A stretch of 49,294 nucleotides of DNA from an uncultured Mucilaginibacter sp. (GCF_903893715.1 NZ_CAITNG010000086.1:1-49294), one strand, 5' to 3'; shown: positions 37,801-46,561, counted from the first letter of the stretch. A program made the numbers and translations. The notes: generated by a model not told the origin, from the sequence alone.

Positions 37801-38777
37801 TTGGCGACGGCTGTTTTATAGCCGATGCCGTGACCTTAGGCGAAGCCGACGTACGCGGCCAACAACTGATACTGGACCATACAATCATTAACAGCAGTAG
37901 TTTTGTGGGCAACAGCGCGCTCATCCCGCAAGGTTATAATTTGCCGGGGAATATGCTTATCGGCGTACTGTCAACCCCTCCAAGCGTACAACAGATGGAA
38001 GATACAGGTGCCAAAGATTGGTTTGGCTCGCCTGCAATCGCCATGCCGCGCCGCCAGGAGAGTACCGTTTACCCGCCCGAATTGACCATTACACCTCCAT
38101 TTTGGCGGAAGCTGGTACGTGGAGTTGTCGAGTTTATCCGCATCATACTTCCCGAGACAGCCATCATTTGCTTTACCATCTTCTTTATCGCTTTTACGGT
38201 CGATCTGGTGGTTAATGAACCAATGTGGAAGATTGCTGTTATGTTCCCTGTATATTACTTAGGTATAATGGGCATACCATCATTTTTGCTGGTAGTGCTG
38301 TTAAAATGGGCCTTTATAGGTAAGTATAAACCGCGCCAAAAGCCTATGTGGACATGGATGGTTTGGCGCAGTGAAGCCATTACGTCAACCTACGAGGCGC
38401 TTGCGGTTCCTTTCCTGCTCGACTTTTTGCGTGGCACGCCCTGGTTACCTTTGGCTTTACGCTTATTGGGGGTGAAAACCGGCAAACGGGTATGGCTCAA
38501 TACTACCGATTTTACCGAACACGATATGATATCGATTGGTGATGACAGCGCCCTGAACGAAGACTGCGGACCGCAAACCCACTTGTTTGAAGACAGGGTA
38601 ATGAAAATAGGTCCGGTTAAAATAGGTGCCCGCAGCAGCATCGCTCCCCGTACCATTATTTTGTATGATAGCGACATCGGTAACGATACCAATATCGATG
38701 CCCTTTCGTTAGTGATGAAAGGGGAGACCTTGTCGCCCGGAACGGATTGGATCGGTAGCCCGGTTAAACCGGCCTGA
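34839..38777 (+). CDS. Pls/PosA-type single-module non-ribosomal peptide synthetase with membrane and left-handed beta-helix domains
   Basis: A 1312-residue protein. The adenylation domain (about 25-510) has YTSGSTGTPKG, YGPTETTV, GELVISGPGLSSGY, YRSGDAA, GRFDDQIKLRGYRIELGEIE and MPSGKINRKALP. The carrier domain (about 525-595) has DDLGGHSLLAT with the phosphopantetheine Ser at about 551. It continues with membrane segments (about 610-680), a hexapeptide-repeat helix (about 727-817), membrane segments (about 850-920), a second helix region (about 967-1030), membrane segments (about 1097-1157) and a third (about 1214-1304). There is no condensation or thioesterase domain. This order is that of epsilon-poly-lysine synthetase (Pls) relatives, where the C-terminal half joins identical amino acids. 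The monomer here is unknown. Confidence 0.85.
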   Translation: MSLISIVNGAERPDFLLNETLADIFTASAQTFPDKTALIFESESITYAELDTWTNAIAAFLSKKGIKRGSKVGVWWQRGLELHAAILGIVKAGAAYVPVDREMPAERVETVMKEVGADACFSRAQLNVNCKIIRVPARGDNYDKVVHHHGPKPDDCAYVLYTSGSTGTPKGIPIGHRQICHLVRSEQSVLQIQATDRVYQGFSVSFDMWCEETWISYFAGATIWVANNTTSKVIDELAGVLREQKITVLHAVPSLLAVMDDDDLQLRIVNAGGEACTRKVLDRWAKPGRAFYNSYGPTETTVTATMGILHPGDPIMIGDPLPNYNLAVVDEQLNVVPRGERGELVISGPGLSSGYVKLPELTKQKFVPKPASLAYMHGDMIYRSGDAAIINIDGTVDVQGRFDDQIKLRGYRIELGEIEAKLNGIMGIKSAAVAVKKDINDQDQLVGYVVTVDDTEIEEILLRTELAKVLPTYMVPGAIMRMAEMPRMPSGKINRKALPVPDVMNIRSAGDPDDVLDMNAPMRDRFLAILNKIFPNKSIDFSMDFFDDLGGHSLLATALVSRLRRDAGMPYASLKDIYVNRPLSNLVENWEGRVKSKKKERVFHKVNQWQYYACWMAQTLSLGIIYGLFAVEIFSPYLGYYYMEQEHDSMLTGILVAIALFLLIAPVYTVATIALKWLLLGKMKEGDHPLWGWFYFRWWFVKTMQGLVPVQFATGTPVYPLYLRWMGVKVAADAQLSSLSIGAEDLVSIGSDVSISSAVMLNNAFVEDGMLKLRSIHLGDHAYIGSSAVISGGAVMEEWSELQDLSHLPAGKTIKPGEIWQGSPAQLKETKKIEDLPQPLPVSRQMRRKYAAIFAVLVFLVPFIVLLPLIPTIIAVNYLDNQADDYDFTYIWVVPFLAALYIVMFAFETIVLTRLLQRHIKPGKYPIYSPIYVRKWFADQLMSLCLIVLHPIYATVFVSAFFRLLGAKIGKNTEVSTASSVTHPLLEIGDGCFIADAVTLGEADVRGQQLILDHTIINSSSFVGNSALIPQGYNLPGNMLIGVLSTPPSVQQMEDTGAKDWFGSPAIAMPRRQESTVYPPELTITPPFWRKLVRGVVEFIRIILPETAIICFTIFFIAFTVDLVVNEPMWKIAVMFPVYYLGIMGIPSFLLVVLLKWAFIGKYKPRQKPMWTWMVWRSEAITSTYEALAVPFLLDFLRGTPWLPLALRLLGVKTGKRVWLNTTDFTEHDMISIGDDSALNEDCGPQTHLFEDRVMKIGPVKIGARSSIAPRTIILYDSDIGNDTNIDALSLVMKGETLSPGTDWIGSPVKPA

Positions 38778-38794
38778 TAATATAGCATTAGATG

Positions 38795-38825
38795 TTGCAA
38801 GGAGCAACGATTTGGACTACATTTG
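38795..38825 (+). promoter_or_regulatory. Promoter of the small basic protein gene
   Basis: TTG (38795-38797) and TACATTTG (38818-38825) are separated by 20 nt. They fit the -33/-7 consensus and lie 32 nt upstream of the ATG at 38858. Confidence 0.5.
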
Positions 38826-38857
38826 AATATTAGTAGTTACCTTATAAAAAAACAAGT

Positions 38858-38995
38858 ATGGGAAAGCCAAAAAAAAGCGACTTCTTAAAGTCGGCTCAAA
38901 AAGGGGAGTTCAATAATCAACCGGGTAAAAGCGGCCAGGTAAGTTCAAAAGCTAACTTTGTAACCAAATCAAATCCGGCAAGGAAAAAAGGATAA
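38858..38995 (+). CDS. Small basic protein, 45 aa
   Basis: ATG 38858 to TAA 38993-38995 encodes a 45-residue Lys/Ser/Asn-rich protein that begins MGKPKKSDFLKSAQKG and ends NPARKKG. It has no signal peptide or hydrophobic segment. A consensus-like promoter lies directly upstream and the spacing to the start is normal, which supports a real gene. The fold is probably disordered and could bind nucleic acid; that is inference from charge alone. It is convergent with the glycoside hydrolase gene, whose stop is at 38998. Confidence 0.5.
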   Translation: MGKPKKSDFLKSAQKGEFNNQPGKSGQVSSKANFVTKSNPARKKG

Positions 38996-38997
38996 GC

Positions 38998-40593
38998 TTA
39001 TAAACCTTCTACAAATACAGGTGTCTCAGTTACCGCTATGGTGGTTTTGCCATTTATGGTCTTTAGTGTATGGCTATCCATTTGGATTGGACCGGGCTTT
39101 AGTTCATGTACAACTGCGTTCTTGCTGCTTCCCAAATCTAATCGGTAGCTAACAGTCCTGCCCTTTTCATCAGGTACCATCAAAACGTACATCTTCTTTG
39201 TGCCAAGGTCATATTCATCCACTAAAGGGTCTTGGCTGATGGTTCGTTTATAGCTATAGTTGCCCATCAGTTTGGTTACCTGCAAAATATAGTCGGCAGA
39301 TGGGCGACGCTTTAGCGTGCTGCCATCCACCAATCCCGATGTGCCATATTGTACCCCGCTGCTATTATCGTCAAACAATTGGTAATAAAACAACCGCTTG
39401 ATGCCATGTCGGTTGAACAGTAGGGCATCCCGTAACAGCCAATCGGCTTGTGTGGTGAGTGCCGATTTATCGCCTATTGCAATTGCCCTTTGCGGGCTTT
39501 TAGGGTGGATATCATAACCGGTCTCGGTTACCCATACTTCAGGGTGTTGCGGTAGTGATTGAGACAGCTTGACAAAATCATCGGCTACCTTGCCCGCATC
39601 GCTCAACTCAGGCGCAATGCCCCGTGTAGCCTGCTTATCCGAATGTTGTTGGCTGTCGTTAGGGTAGTAATGGAAGTTGATCACATCAAAACATAGGTCA
39701 ACGCTGCCATCGCGTTTGTAACCACGGTGTTCTTTACACCAGGCAATCATGTCGGCAACATACTTTACATCGGCTTTAGCCAAACCACCCATCACCACTT
39801 GCATGGTTGGGTCGGCGGTTTTAACCCCCGCGTTTTTGCCCATCCTACCTTTGTCGCCATCATAAAAGGCCGACATATTGGCCGCGTATTCTTCGGCACT
39901 TTGTTGCGCCTGTTTGCCCTTCCACCATTTATCGCGCTCGTTATCGCACTCAATGTAATGAACAAGGCCCATTCCCATTTTTGGCTCATTCACCGGATCG
40001 CCTGTCCATCGTGGTTTGGTGCTTACGCTTACCAGCTTAGGGTCTACAGTTTTGTTATAGCCATATCTGGCTACAAATTGAAATGCGGCTTTGGCTTGTG
40101 AAATATATGATGCCGGGTCGTCGCGGTCCCAACCATAGGGTAGGGGCGCATTCTCATTGTCGCGCTGGTTTACCGGGTAGGTATCAACCAACCATTGCGG
40201 GCAGGTTTTCAGGCAAGTCAATACCATGATGCTGTCATCTTTGCAACGCTGGTACATGGCATCGTAGTTCCAACTACCGTCGCCGGCCGGATTAAAAGTG
40301 TAGCTGCCTTGTTTGGGCTCAATTTTACTCCAATCCAGATAATGCCGTATGCCGCTAAAGGTTTTGATGATGTCCATTTTGGGCTCGTAGGGTTTGCTCA
40401 CATCGTTCAGGTTGTTGGGGTCTTGTAAAATGTTCCACTCGTAACAGTTGATGCCGAATATGTTTTTGATCGGATTGGGTACTACCGGATGCACGGCAAC
40501 AAGGTTTTCGGCATGTAATAAGCCAAAATGCCGGCGCAAAAAACCGATAACCACAATAACAATCAAGCAACATATATAGAGCAGTTTCCTCAT
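38998..40593 (-). CDS. Clan GH-A-type glycoside hydrolase, membrane-anchored
   Basis: The start at 40593 gives 531 residues. An N-terminal signal anchor (MRKLLYICCLIVIVVIGF) precedes the catalytic domain. The barrel has the catalytic Asn-Glu pair in YIECDNERDKWW (acid/base Glu, about 214) and the nucleophile Glu in EVWVTETGYD (about 360). These are the strand 4 and strand 7 positions of clan GH-A. A small C-terminal beta domain (about 440-531) follows. The arrangement resembles GH39 or similar families, but the family cannot be fixed by eye. It probably acts on plant or exopolysaccharide in the periplasm. Divergent from gap. Confidence 0.75.
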   Translation of the reverse strand: MRKLLYICCLIVIVVIGFLRRHFGLLHAENLVAVHPVVPNPIKNIFGINCYEWNILQDPNNLNDVSKPYEPKMDIIKTFSGIRHYLDWSKIEPKQGSYTFNPAGDGSWNYDAMYQRCKDDSIMVLTCLKTCPQWLVDTYPVNQRDNENAPLPYGWDRDDPASYISQAKAAFQFVARYGYNKTVDPKLVSVSTKPRWTGDPVNEPKMGMGLVHYIECDNERDKWWKGKQAQQSAEEYAANMSAFYDGDKGRMGKNAGVKTADPTMQVVMGGLAKADVKYVADMIAWCKEHRGYKRDGSVDLCFDVINFHYYPNDSQQHSDKQATRGIAPELSDAGKVADDFVKLSQSLPQHPEVWVTETGYDIHPKSPQRAIAIGDKSALTTQADWLLRDALLFNRHGIKRLFYYQLFDDNSSGVQYGTSGLVDGSTLKRRPSADYILQVTKLMGNYSYKRTISQDPLVDEYDLGTKKMYVLMVPDEKGRTVSYRLDLGSSKNAVVHELKPGPIQMDSHTLKTINGKTTIAVTETPVFVEGL

Positions 40594-40686
40594 CGTAATA
40601 AATATACAAATTTTACAATAGCATACCATAGGCAACGCCGTTACAAACATATTCTTTATAAATTTGCCCCCCTCAATTATATACAA

Positions 40687-41682
40687 ATGAATATAGCGAT
40701 AAACGGTTTTGGCAGGATTGGCAGGATGTTCCTTCGTGCGGTGCTCGAAAACCCGCGGGTTAAGGTCATTGCCATAAACGACCTGACCGATACTGAAACC
40801 CTCGCGCATTTGTTTAAGTATGATTCGGTGCACGGCCCTTTCAAAGGAACGGTCGAACATGATGCCGAACACCTCATTATCAACAAGCACTGCATACGCG
40901 TTATTGCGGAAAAAGAGCCCGTATCACTTCCGTGGAAAGCTATGGATATCGATCTGGTGATCGAATCCACTGGGAAATTCACTTCCCGTCAGGGTGCCGC
41001 GCAACATATAACTGCTGGTGCTAAACAGGTCATCATCTCTGCCCCATCTTCAGACAAGGACGTGCCCACTGTGGTGTTGGGCGTAAACGACGGTATGATC
41101 GATCTCTCATCGCCCGTCTTATCTAATGCATCCTGTACCACCAATAATGTAGCGACTATGGTGAAAGTATTGGATGATAACTGGGGCATCGTCGACGGTT
41201 ACATCACCACCGTACACTCCATGACCGGCGACCAAAACCTGCATGACGCTCCGCATAAAGACCTGCGCCGCGCACGTGCCGCTTCAGCGTCCATCATACC
41301 AACAACCACCGGCGCTGCAAAAGCCATTACCAATATCTTCCCCCATTTAAATGGCCGCTTGGGTGGTGCCGGTATACGCGTGCCCGTGTTGAATGGCTCG
41401 CTGACCGATTTTACCTGCAGTCTCAAAACTACACCCACTGTCGACGAGATCAACGCGGCTTTTAAAAAAGCTACCCTTAACGGGATGAAAGACATCCTGG
41501 AATATACCGAGGACCCAATAGTGTCGGTCGATATTTTGGATAACCCGCACAGTTGTATATTCGATTCCAAACTCACATCGGTTGTTGGCGGACTGGTAAA
41601 AGTAGTAGGCTGGTATGATAATGAAACCGGCTATTCCAATCGCCTGGCCGATTTGGTAAACAAAATCAGCTTACTCACATGA
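40687..41682 (+). CDS. gap: Glyceraldehyde-3-phosphate dehydrogenase, type I
   Basis: The start at 40687 gives MNIAINGFGRIGRMF and 331 residues. The enzyme makes 1,3-bisphosphoglycerate from glyceraldehyde-3-phosphate, NAD and phosphate in glycolysis. The NAD-binding Rossmann motif is at residues 2-12. The catalytic Cys is in SNASCTTNNVA (about residue 149), with the His in TVHSMTGDQ (about 177). GDQNLHDAPHKDLRRARAA follows. Followed by a GNAT gene with a 4-nt ATGA overlap, and pgk lies downstream, forming a small glycolytic cluster. Confidence 0.95.
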   Translation: MNIAINGFGRIGRMFLRAVLENPRVKVIAINDLTDTETLAHLFKYDSVHGPFKGTVEHDAEHLIINKHCIRVIAEKEPVSLPWKAMDIDLVIESTGKFTSRQGAAQHITAGAKQVIISAPSSDKDVPTVVLGVNDGMIDLSSPVLSNASCTTNNVATMVKVLDDNWGIVDGYITTVHSMTGDQNLHDAPHKDLRRARAASASIIPTTTGAAKAITNIFPHLNGRLGGAGIRVPVLNGSLTDFTCSLKTTPTVDEINAAFKKATLNGMKDILEYTEDPIVSVDILDNPHSCIFDSKLTSVVGGLVKVVGWYDNETGYSNRLADLVNKISLLT

Positions 41683-42113
41683 TTAAATTTATACCTGCCG
41701 AAGCGGTAACCAGCGTCCGCAATATCGTGCTCCGCGAAGGGAAAATGCGTCCGGGGCAACCCCATTGGCCAACCGACGATTTGGAAGGCGCTTTCCATCT
41801 TGGCTACTTTGTTGGCGATGAACTGGCCTGCGTCGCCTCATTCCACCCCGAAAGCTATGCCGACTTTACCGGTACTGGTTACCAACTGCGCGGCATGGCT
41901 ACTCTCGAAACCTATCGCGGCAAAGGTTTTGGCAACCAGTTGCTCAACTTTGGCATCGTTTATCTGCGCGGGCAAAAGGCCAATTACCTGTGGTGCAACG
42001 CCCGCAAAAAGGCACTCAGGTTTTACGAAAGCATTGGTTTCGAAATCATATCCGACGAGTTTGACGTGCCCGGCATTGGCCCACATCACGTAATGTATCT
42101 TAAAATCCAATAA
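41679..42113 (+). CDS. GNAT-family N-acetyltransferase
   Basis: A 144-residue acyltransferase. Motif A is YQLRGMATLETYRGKGFGNQLL (about 65-86), where the RGKGFG loop binds the CoA pyrophosphate. The C-terminal strand has FYESIGFEIISDEF, typical of the family. The start overlaps the gap stop (ATGA), so translation is probably coupled. The substrate is unknown. A role in modifying a metabolite or protein of central metabolism is suggested only by position. Confidence 0.85.
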   Translation: MIKFIPAEAVTSVRNIVLREGKMRPGQPHWPTDDLEGAFHLGYFVGDELACVASFHPESYADFTGTGYQLRGMATLETYRGKGFGNQLLNFGIVYLRGQKANYLWCNARKKALRFYESIGFEIISDEFDVPGIGPHHVMYLKIQ

Positions 42114-42259
42114 ACAAGGGCCCGCAGTTACTGTAGACGTGACTCAAGTCACCATTGGAATTGAAATTCATCATAAACGGCTCCTACTTTCAAATTATAA
42201 TTCCATAATTAGTATTTATTTCGGAATTTGGCGCGAAATAATTCAATTGGACCCCATCA

Positions 42260-43450
42260 ATGAAAACAATAGACCTAATCAGTTTCGCCGGACACAAAGC
42301 CCTCATCAGGGTTGATTTTAACGTACCGCTCGATGAAGACTTCAACATAACCGACGATAACCGTATAACAGCGGCCTTACCAACCATCAATAAAATATTG
42401 AAGGATGGCGGCTCTGTCATCCTCATGTCGCACTTAGGCAGGCCAAAAGATGGCCCTACCAACAAATACTCGCTCAAACACATTGTTCCTCACCTGGCCG
42501 ACCTGTTAGGCCAGAAAGTTGAATTTGCCGACGATTGCATCGGTCAGCAAGCTATCGACGAGGCTAAAGCCTTACAGCCCGGCGAGGTATTACTCCTCGA
42601 AAACCTCCGCTTTTACAAAGAAGAGGAGAAAGGCGACGTAGCCTTTGCCGAAAAACTATCCAAACTGGGCGATGTTTATGTGAACGATGCCTTTGGTACT
42701 GCCCACCGTGCTCATGCCTCAACTTCCATCATCGCACAGTTCTTCCCCCATGCCAAATACTTTGGTTACCTGATGGCAGGCGAATTGGCCAATGCCGAAA
42801 AGATACTGAACCATGCCGACAAGCCTTTTACTGCTATTATGGGTGGTTCCAAGGTTTCCGACAAGATATTGCTCATCGAACGCCTGCTCGACAAGGTGGA
42901 TAACCTCATCATCGGCGGTGGCATGGCTTATACCTTTGCCAAAGCTGCAGGCGGTACCATTGGCAAATCATTGGTAGAGCTGGATAAGCTCGACCTGGCT
43001 ACCTCGTTAGTACAAAAGGCTAAAGACAAAGGTGTGAAGCTTTATCTGCCAATCGATACCATCATTGCCGACAGCTTCTCCAACGAAGCCAAAACCGAAG
43101 TTGCCCCAACAAATGCTATTAAAGATGATTGGATGGGTTTGGATATCGGCCCCGAAACAATCAAAGCTTTCAGCGCCGTAATTGAGTCATCAAAAACCAT
43201 CCTTTGGAACGGCCCGATGGGCGTGTTCGAAATGGAGTCGTTTCTTATCGGCACCAAAGCCATTGCAAATGCTGTGGTAAAAGCAACCCAAAACGGTGCT
43301 TTCTCGTTAATCGGTGGTGGCGATTCGGCAGCTGCGGTGGCTAAATTCGGCCTGACCGATGACGTAAGCTACGTATCAACCGGTGGCGGCGCATTGCTTG
43401 AATATATGGAAGGTAAAGAACTGCCGGGCGTAAAAGCCATTAACGATTAA
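42260..43450 (+). CDS. pgk: Phosphoglycerate kinase
   Basis: Pgk (396 aa) transfers the acyl phosphate of 1,3-bisphosphoglycerate to ADP. The N-terminal substrate site has [13 protein letters not shown] (about 13-25) and SHLGRPKDG (about 57). [19 protein letters not shown] sequence ([15 protein letters not shown]) lies near residue 153, and the C-terminal nucleotide site has GGGDSAAA (about 352) and [10 protein letters not shown] (about 374). Normal length. Directly downstream of the gap-GNAT pair, with a terminator behind. Confidence 0.96.
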   Translation: MKTIDLISFAGHKALIRVDFNVPLDEDFNITDDNRITAALPTINKILKDGGSVILMSHLGRPKDGPTNKYSLKHIVPHLADLLGQKVEFADDCIGQQAIDEAKALQPGEVLLLENLRFYKEEEKGDVAFAEKLSKLGDVYVNDAFGTAHRAHASTSIIAQFFPHAKYFGYLMAGELANAEKILNHADKPFTAIMGGSKVSDKILLIERLLDKVDNLIIGGGMAYTFAKAAGGTIGKSLVELDKLDLATSLVQKAKDKGVKLYLPIDTIIADSFSNEAKTEVAPTNAIKDDWMGLDIGPETIKAFSAVIESSKTILWNGPMGVFEMESFLIGTKAIANAVVKATQNGAFSLIGGGDSAAAVAKFGLTDDVSYVSTGGGALLEYMEGKELPGVKAIND

Positions 43451-43473
43451 GGCTTTCTATGCGTTATATATTT

Positions 43474-43503
43474 GAGGCTATCCCAAAAAGGTAGCCTCTT
43501 TTG
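43474..43503 (+). terminator. Terminator after pgk
   Basis: GAGGCTA (43474-43480) pairs with TAGCCTC (43492-43498), followed by TTTTG. It separates pgk from the cupin gene. Confidence 0.75.
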
Positions 43504-43526
43504 TTTAAACATCAAACCCTGTTAAA

Positions 43527-43883
43527 ATGGATCCTTACAACATCCCATTCCAAACCGTCAACTGGTCATCCATTCCCAAAACAGAGCATACAGGCGATAC
43601 CGGTATTGCCCACTGGCAAACCATCCAATTTCCCGGCTTGCGCATTCGCCTTGTGGAATACTCTGCCGGTTACATTGCCGACCATTGGTGCCAAAAAGGC
43701 CACGTACTGCATTGCCTCGAAGGCGAATTTGTATCCGAACTCAGCGACGGCCAAACCTTCACCCTCGCCAAAGGCGATACCTATGTCGTGTCCGATGAGA
43801 TGAGCAGCCACCACTCCGTCTCTACGAACGGGGTCAAGCTCTTTATCGTCGATGGCGACTTTTTGAAACACGTTACCGGATAA
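43527..43883 (+). CDS. Small cupin protein (DHCW-type)
   Basis: A 118-residue single-domain cupin. The central block IADHWCQKGHVLHCLEGEF (about 53-71) contains the D-H-W-C pattern that names a small cupin family I recall as DHCW motif proteins, and the metal-binding His pair. The second cupin motif is GDTYVVSDEMSSHHSV (about 84-99). Function is unknown; such proteins may bind a metal and a small ligand. Own short transcription unit behind the pgk terminator. Confidence 0.75.
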   Translation: MDPYNIPFQTVNWSSIPKTEHTGDTGIAHWQTIQFPGLRIRLVEYSAGYIADHWCQKGHVLHCLEGEFVSELSDGQTFTLAKGDTYVVSDEMSSHHSVSTNGVKLFIVDGDFLKHVTG

Positions 43884-43922
43884 GCCTCTTTTTTGCTACA
43901 TTAGCGGGTAAACATTTCAACT

Positions 43923-45785
43923 ATGCGTAAACTACTGACCCTATTGATCATTTTTGCGGGCTTCTCTGCTTTCGCCCAGCAAGGCTTCATGGCGCCCGAC
44001 GCCCAGTACATTAAAGACAACTATGTCAAGTTCGAGTACCAGATACCCATGCGCGATGGCAAAAAGCTCTTTACCTCGGTATATGTCCCTAAAGACAAGT
44101 CGAAGGAATACCCCATCATGATGGACCGCACGCCCTACAGCGTTGCCCCATACGGCGCTGGCTACAAAACCAGCCTCGGTCCGTCATCGCTGTTTGTGCA
44201 CGATGGCTACATCTTTGTTTACCAGGACGTGCGCGGCCGCTTCATGAGCGAAGGCATCTTCGAGGAAATGACCCCCGAAAAAGATACCAAGCCCGGCAGC
44301 ACCGTTACCGACGAAGGCTCTGATACCTACGACACCATCGACTGGCTCATCAAAAACATACCCGGCAACAATGGCAAGGTAGGGGTGTGGGGCATATCAT
44401 ACCCCGGCTTCTTTACCACCGCCTCGCTGCTGAGCCGTCATCCGGCATTGGCTTGCGCATCGCCGCAGGCACCCATGGCCGACCTTTGGCGCGATGACGG
44501 CTGGCATAACGGCGCGTTCTTCCTCGTGGCCAACTTTAGTTTCTATCCCGGCTTTACCAATCGCCAGGACGGTACACCCACACAGCGCCGCGGCGGCCGT
44601 TTTGTGGCCGGTACCGAAGACGGCTACAAGTTCTATATGGACCTTGGCCCGGTGCGCAACACCAACGACAAGTTCTATAAAGACACCATCCGCCTTTGGA
44701 ATGAAATGCTCGATCACCCCGATTACGACCAGCATTGGAAAGACCGTAACGTGCTGACCCATCTTACCGATATCAAAACCCCTGTTCTGGTTACCGGCGG
44801 CTGGTACGATGCCGAAGACCTATATGGTGCCATCAATACCTATAAAACCATCGCAAGGAACAACCCGCAAACCCCGGTTTACTTTTGCATGGGCCCTTGG
44901 GTGCACGGCGGCTGGTCGCGCGGCGATGGCGACCATTTGGGCGATGTCGACTTCGGTCAGAAAGTTGGCCCTTATTACCGCGAGAACATTGAGTTCAGGT
45001 TCTTCAGCCATTACCTCAAAGGCACCGATATGGACCTGCCCACTGCCTCCATGTTCGAAACAGGCACCAACCAGTGGAAGAGCTACAAGACCTGGCCACC
45101 GGTTGAAGCAGCCGAAAAGAACCTCTACTTCCTTCCGGGAGGCAAACTTTCCTTTGAAGTGCCAAAATCCGTTGGCACCTTCGACGAGTTCATATCCGAC
45201 CCCAACAAACCCGTTCCCTTTTGGAATGGCATTGATATGGACATGAAACGCGAGTACATGACTGCCGACCAGCGCTTCGCCTCCACCCGCCCCGATGTGC
45301 TTACCTATCAAACCGAGGTGCTTGACCACGATGTTACCCTTGCGGGGAATATTTGGGCCAACCTTAAAGTATCAACCACCGGTACCGATGCCGACTTCAT
45401 GGTCAAGGTCATCGACGTATATCCCGACTCTGCAAAGAACAACCAATGGACGGCTCCCGGCGTTTTTATGGGTGGCTATCAGCAAATGGTACGCAGTGAG
45501 GCCATGCGTGGCAAGTACCGGGTAAATATCAGCAAGCCTGTTCCTTTCATCCCCGGTAAGGTAAGCCCGGTAAACTTCGAGCTGCAGGATGTGCTGCACA
45601 CCTTTAAAAAGGGCCACCGTATTATGGTACAGGTGCAAAGCACCATGTTCCCGCTTGTGGACCGTAACCCGCAAACCTTCGTCAACATTATGAAAGCCAC
45701 CGAGGCCGATTTTAAAAAGGCCACACATCGCGTGTATACGTCGGCTACCCAGGCCAGCTATTTAAAAGTGCGCGTTATACAATAA
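43923..45785 (+). CDS. Secreted CocE/NonD-type hydrolase (X-Pro dipeptidyl-peptidase S15 family)
   Basis: A 620-residue protein with signal peptide 1-18 (ending SAFAQ). The alpha/beta-hydrolase domain has MDRTPYSVAPYG (about 62), VYQDVRGRFMSEG (about 100, oxyanion Tyr), and the nucleophile elbow GVWGISYPGFF (Ser about 158). GGWYDAEDL (about 282) carries the likely Asp and WVHGGWSRGDGDHLG (about 325) the His. The C-terminal jelly-roll PepX_C domain spans about 390-610. It could cleave acyl-proline peptides, beta-lactam side chains or esters in the periplasm. A terminator follows. Confidence 0.9.
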   Translation: MRKLLTLLIIFAGFSAFAQQGFMAPDAQYIKDNYVKFEYQIPMRDGKKLFTSVYVPKDKSKEYPIMMDRTPYSVAPYGAGYKTSLGPSSLFVHDGYIFVYQDVRGRFMSEGIFEEMTPEKDTKPGSTVTDEGSDTYDTIDWLIKNIPGNNGKVGVWGISYPGFFTTASLLSRHPALACASPQAPMADLWRDDGWHNGAFFLVANFSFYPGFTNRQDGTPTQRRGGRFVAGTEDGYKFYMDLGPVRNTNDKFYKDTIRLWNEMLDHPDYDQHWKDRNVLTHLTDIKTPVLVTGGWYDAEDLYGAINTYKTIARNNPQTPVYFCMGPWVHGGWSRGDGDHLGDVDFGQKVGPYYRENIEFRFFSHYLKGTDMDLPTASMFETGTNQWKSYKTWPPVEAAEKNLYFLPGGKLSFEVPKSVGTFDEFISDPNKPVPFWNGIDMDMKREYMTADQRFASTRPDVLTYQTEVLDHDVTLAGNIWANLKVSTTGTDADFMVKVIDVYPDSAKNNQWTAPGVFMGGYQQMVRSEAMRGKYRVNISKPVPFIPGKVSPVNFELQDVLHTFKKGHRIMVQVQSTMFPLVDRNPQTFVNIMKATEADFKKATHRVYTSATQASYLKVRVIQ

Positions 45786-45791
45786 TATTGC

Positions 45792-45827
45792 CCGGGCCGT
45801 TGCTCTAAACGGCCCGGGTTTGTCATG
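45792..45827 (+). terminator. Strong terminator after the CocE-type gene
   Basis: CCCGGGCCGTT (45792-45802) pairs perfectly with AACGGCCCGGG (45809-45819) around a 6-nt loop. TTTG and further T-rich sequence follow. Confidence 0.85.
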
Positions 45828-46144
45828 TTTTTCGTGTTTTAGTTCCTTCTAAACATTCATTTTACGGCGGGCTTATTCCTATTGAATATCCACTTTTGTG
45901 GAAAAAATGTTTAAATGTGGAAAAATACCCGTCATTTTATTTTTTATTAGTAAATATCTTTCCTTTTTGTTTTGCTGAAAAACCTTGTTTTTAACACGGA
46001 AAACGCATTTTTTTTCAATCACTGATTTTTATACCTGTGTGATTCAATAGCATTTTGAATTTTTTTTACAAAACATGAAACAAAACAAAAACCATCACCG
46101 TAAAAGGAACTAAATAAGTACCCTCAATAAAATTTAAACATAAA
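45828..46144. other. AT-rich leader region upstream of the first sorting-signal protein
   Basis: No gene is seen. It contains a short inverted repeat (TCCACTTTTGTGGA, 45889-45902) and a repeated AAATGTGGAAAAA-like word near 45900-45926. An A-rich run leads to the ATG at 46145. No exact TAnnTTTG box was found; TAGCATTTTG near 46048-46057 is the closest. The length suggests a long 5' leader or upstream control. Confidence 0.4.
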
Positions 46145-46561
46145 ATGAAAACACTAAAACTATCTATCACATCAGTACTTGTACTGTTTAGCGTATTGAC
46201 CGCATCAACGGCTTTCGCTAAACTACCACCGGTCGACTTGAGCATTGCACCTGTTAACCTGTCTGTTGACGCGCCTACATATGGTAACACAACCGTAGGT
46301 ACCGTTAATACTAACATTTCGCCTTACATTACCGGCAACACTTCGCAAATGGCCAACGCAAGCGGTAGCTCGATGGACAGTTTCGTAAATGGTCAGTACT
46401 ATAACTTTTTTGGCTTTTGGTTCCAATACAACAACGGTAACTGGACCTATGCCCCAAACTATCCTATCAACTCGGGCCTTATCTTTTTATTGATAGCCGG
46501 TGTAGCCATAGGCGTTAAGGTAATCTCCAAACAAAACAAAAAACTTAAGCTATCTGTTTGA
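46145..46561 (+). CDS. Small secreted protein with C-terminal PINSGL-type sorting signal (paralogue 1)
   Basis: The protein has 138 residues. A signal peptide (1-25, STAFA) is followed by a short mature domain beginning KLPPVDLSIAPVNLSV. A middle part rich in Asn, Ser, Gly and Thr follows (SPYITGNTSQMANASGSS). At about residue 107 comes PINSGL, a hydrophobic helix (IFLLIAGVAIGVKVI) and a basic tail SKQNKKLK. This motif-helix-basic layout is that of exosortase sorting signals. It resembles the PID-CTERM type (PIDxGL) I recall from Bacteroidota. An exosortase-like gene lies 1 kb downstream. It is probably cleaved and transferred to a surface glycan or lipid. No Cys is present. Own terminator. 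Confidence 0.75.
   Translation: MKTLKLSITSVLVLFSVLTASTAFAKLPPVDLSIAPVNLSVDAPTYGNTTVGTVNTNISPYITGNTSQMANASGSSMDSFVNGQYYNFFGFWFQYNNGNWTYAPNYPINSGLIFLLIAGVAIGVKVISKQNKKLKLSV

Noticed and set aside
40594..40890. N-terminal extension of the glycoside hydrolase frame
   Set aside because: The extra ~99 residues overlap the divergent gap promoter and 5' end, and a clear signal anchor begins at the ATG at 40593.
44820..45329. 169-aa minus-strand ORF
   Set aside because: Antisense to the CocE-type hydrolase, without start context or family.
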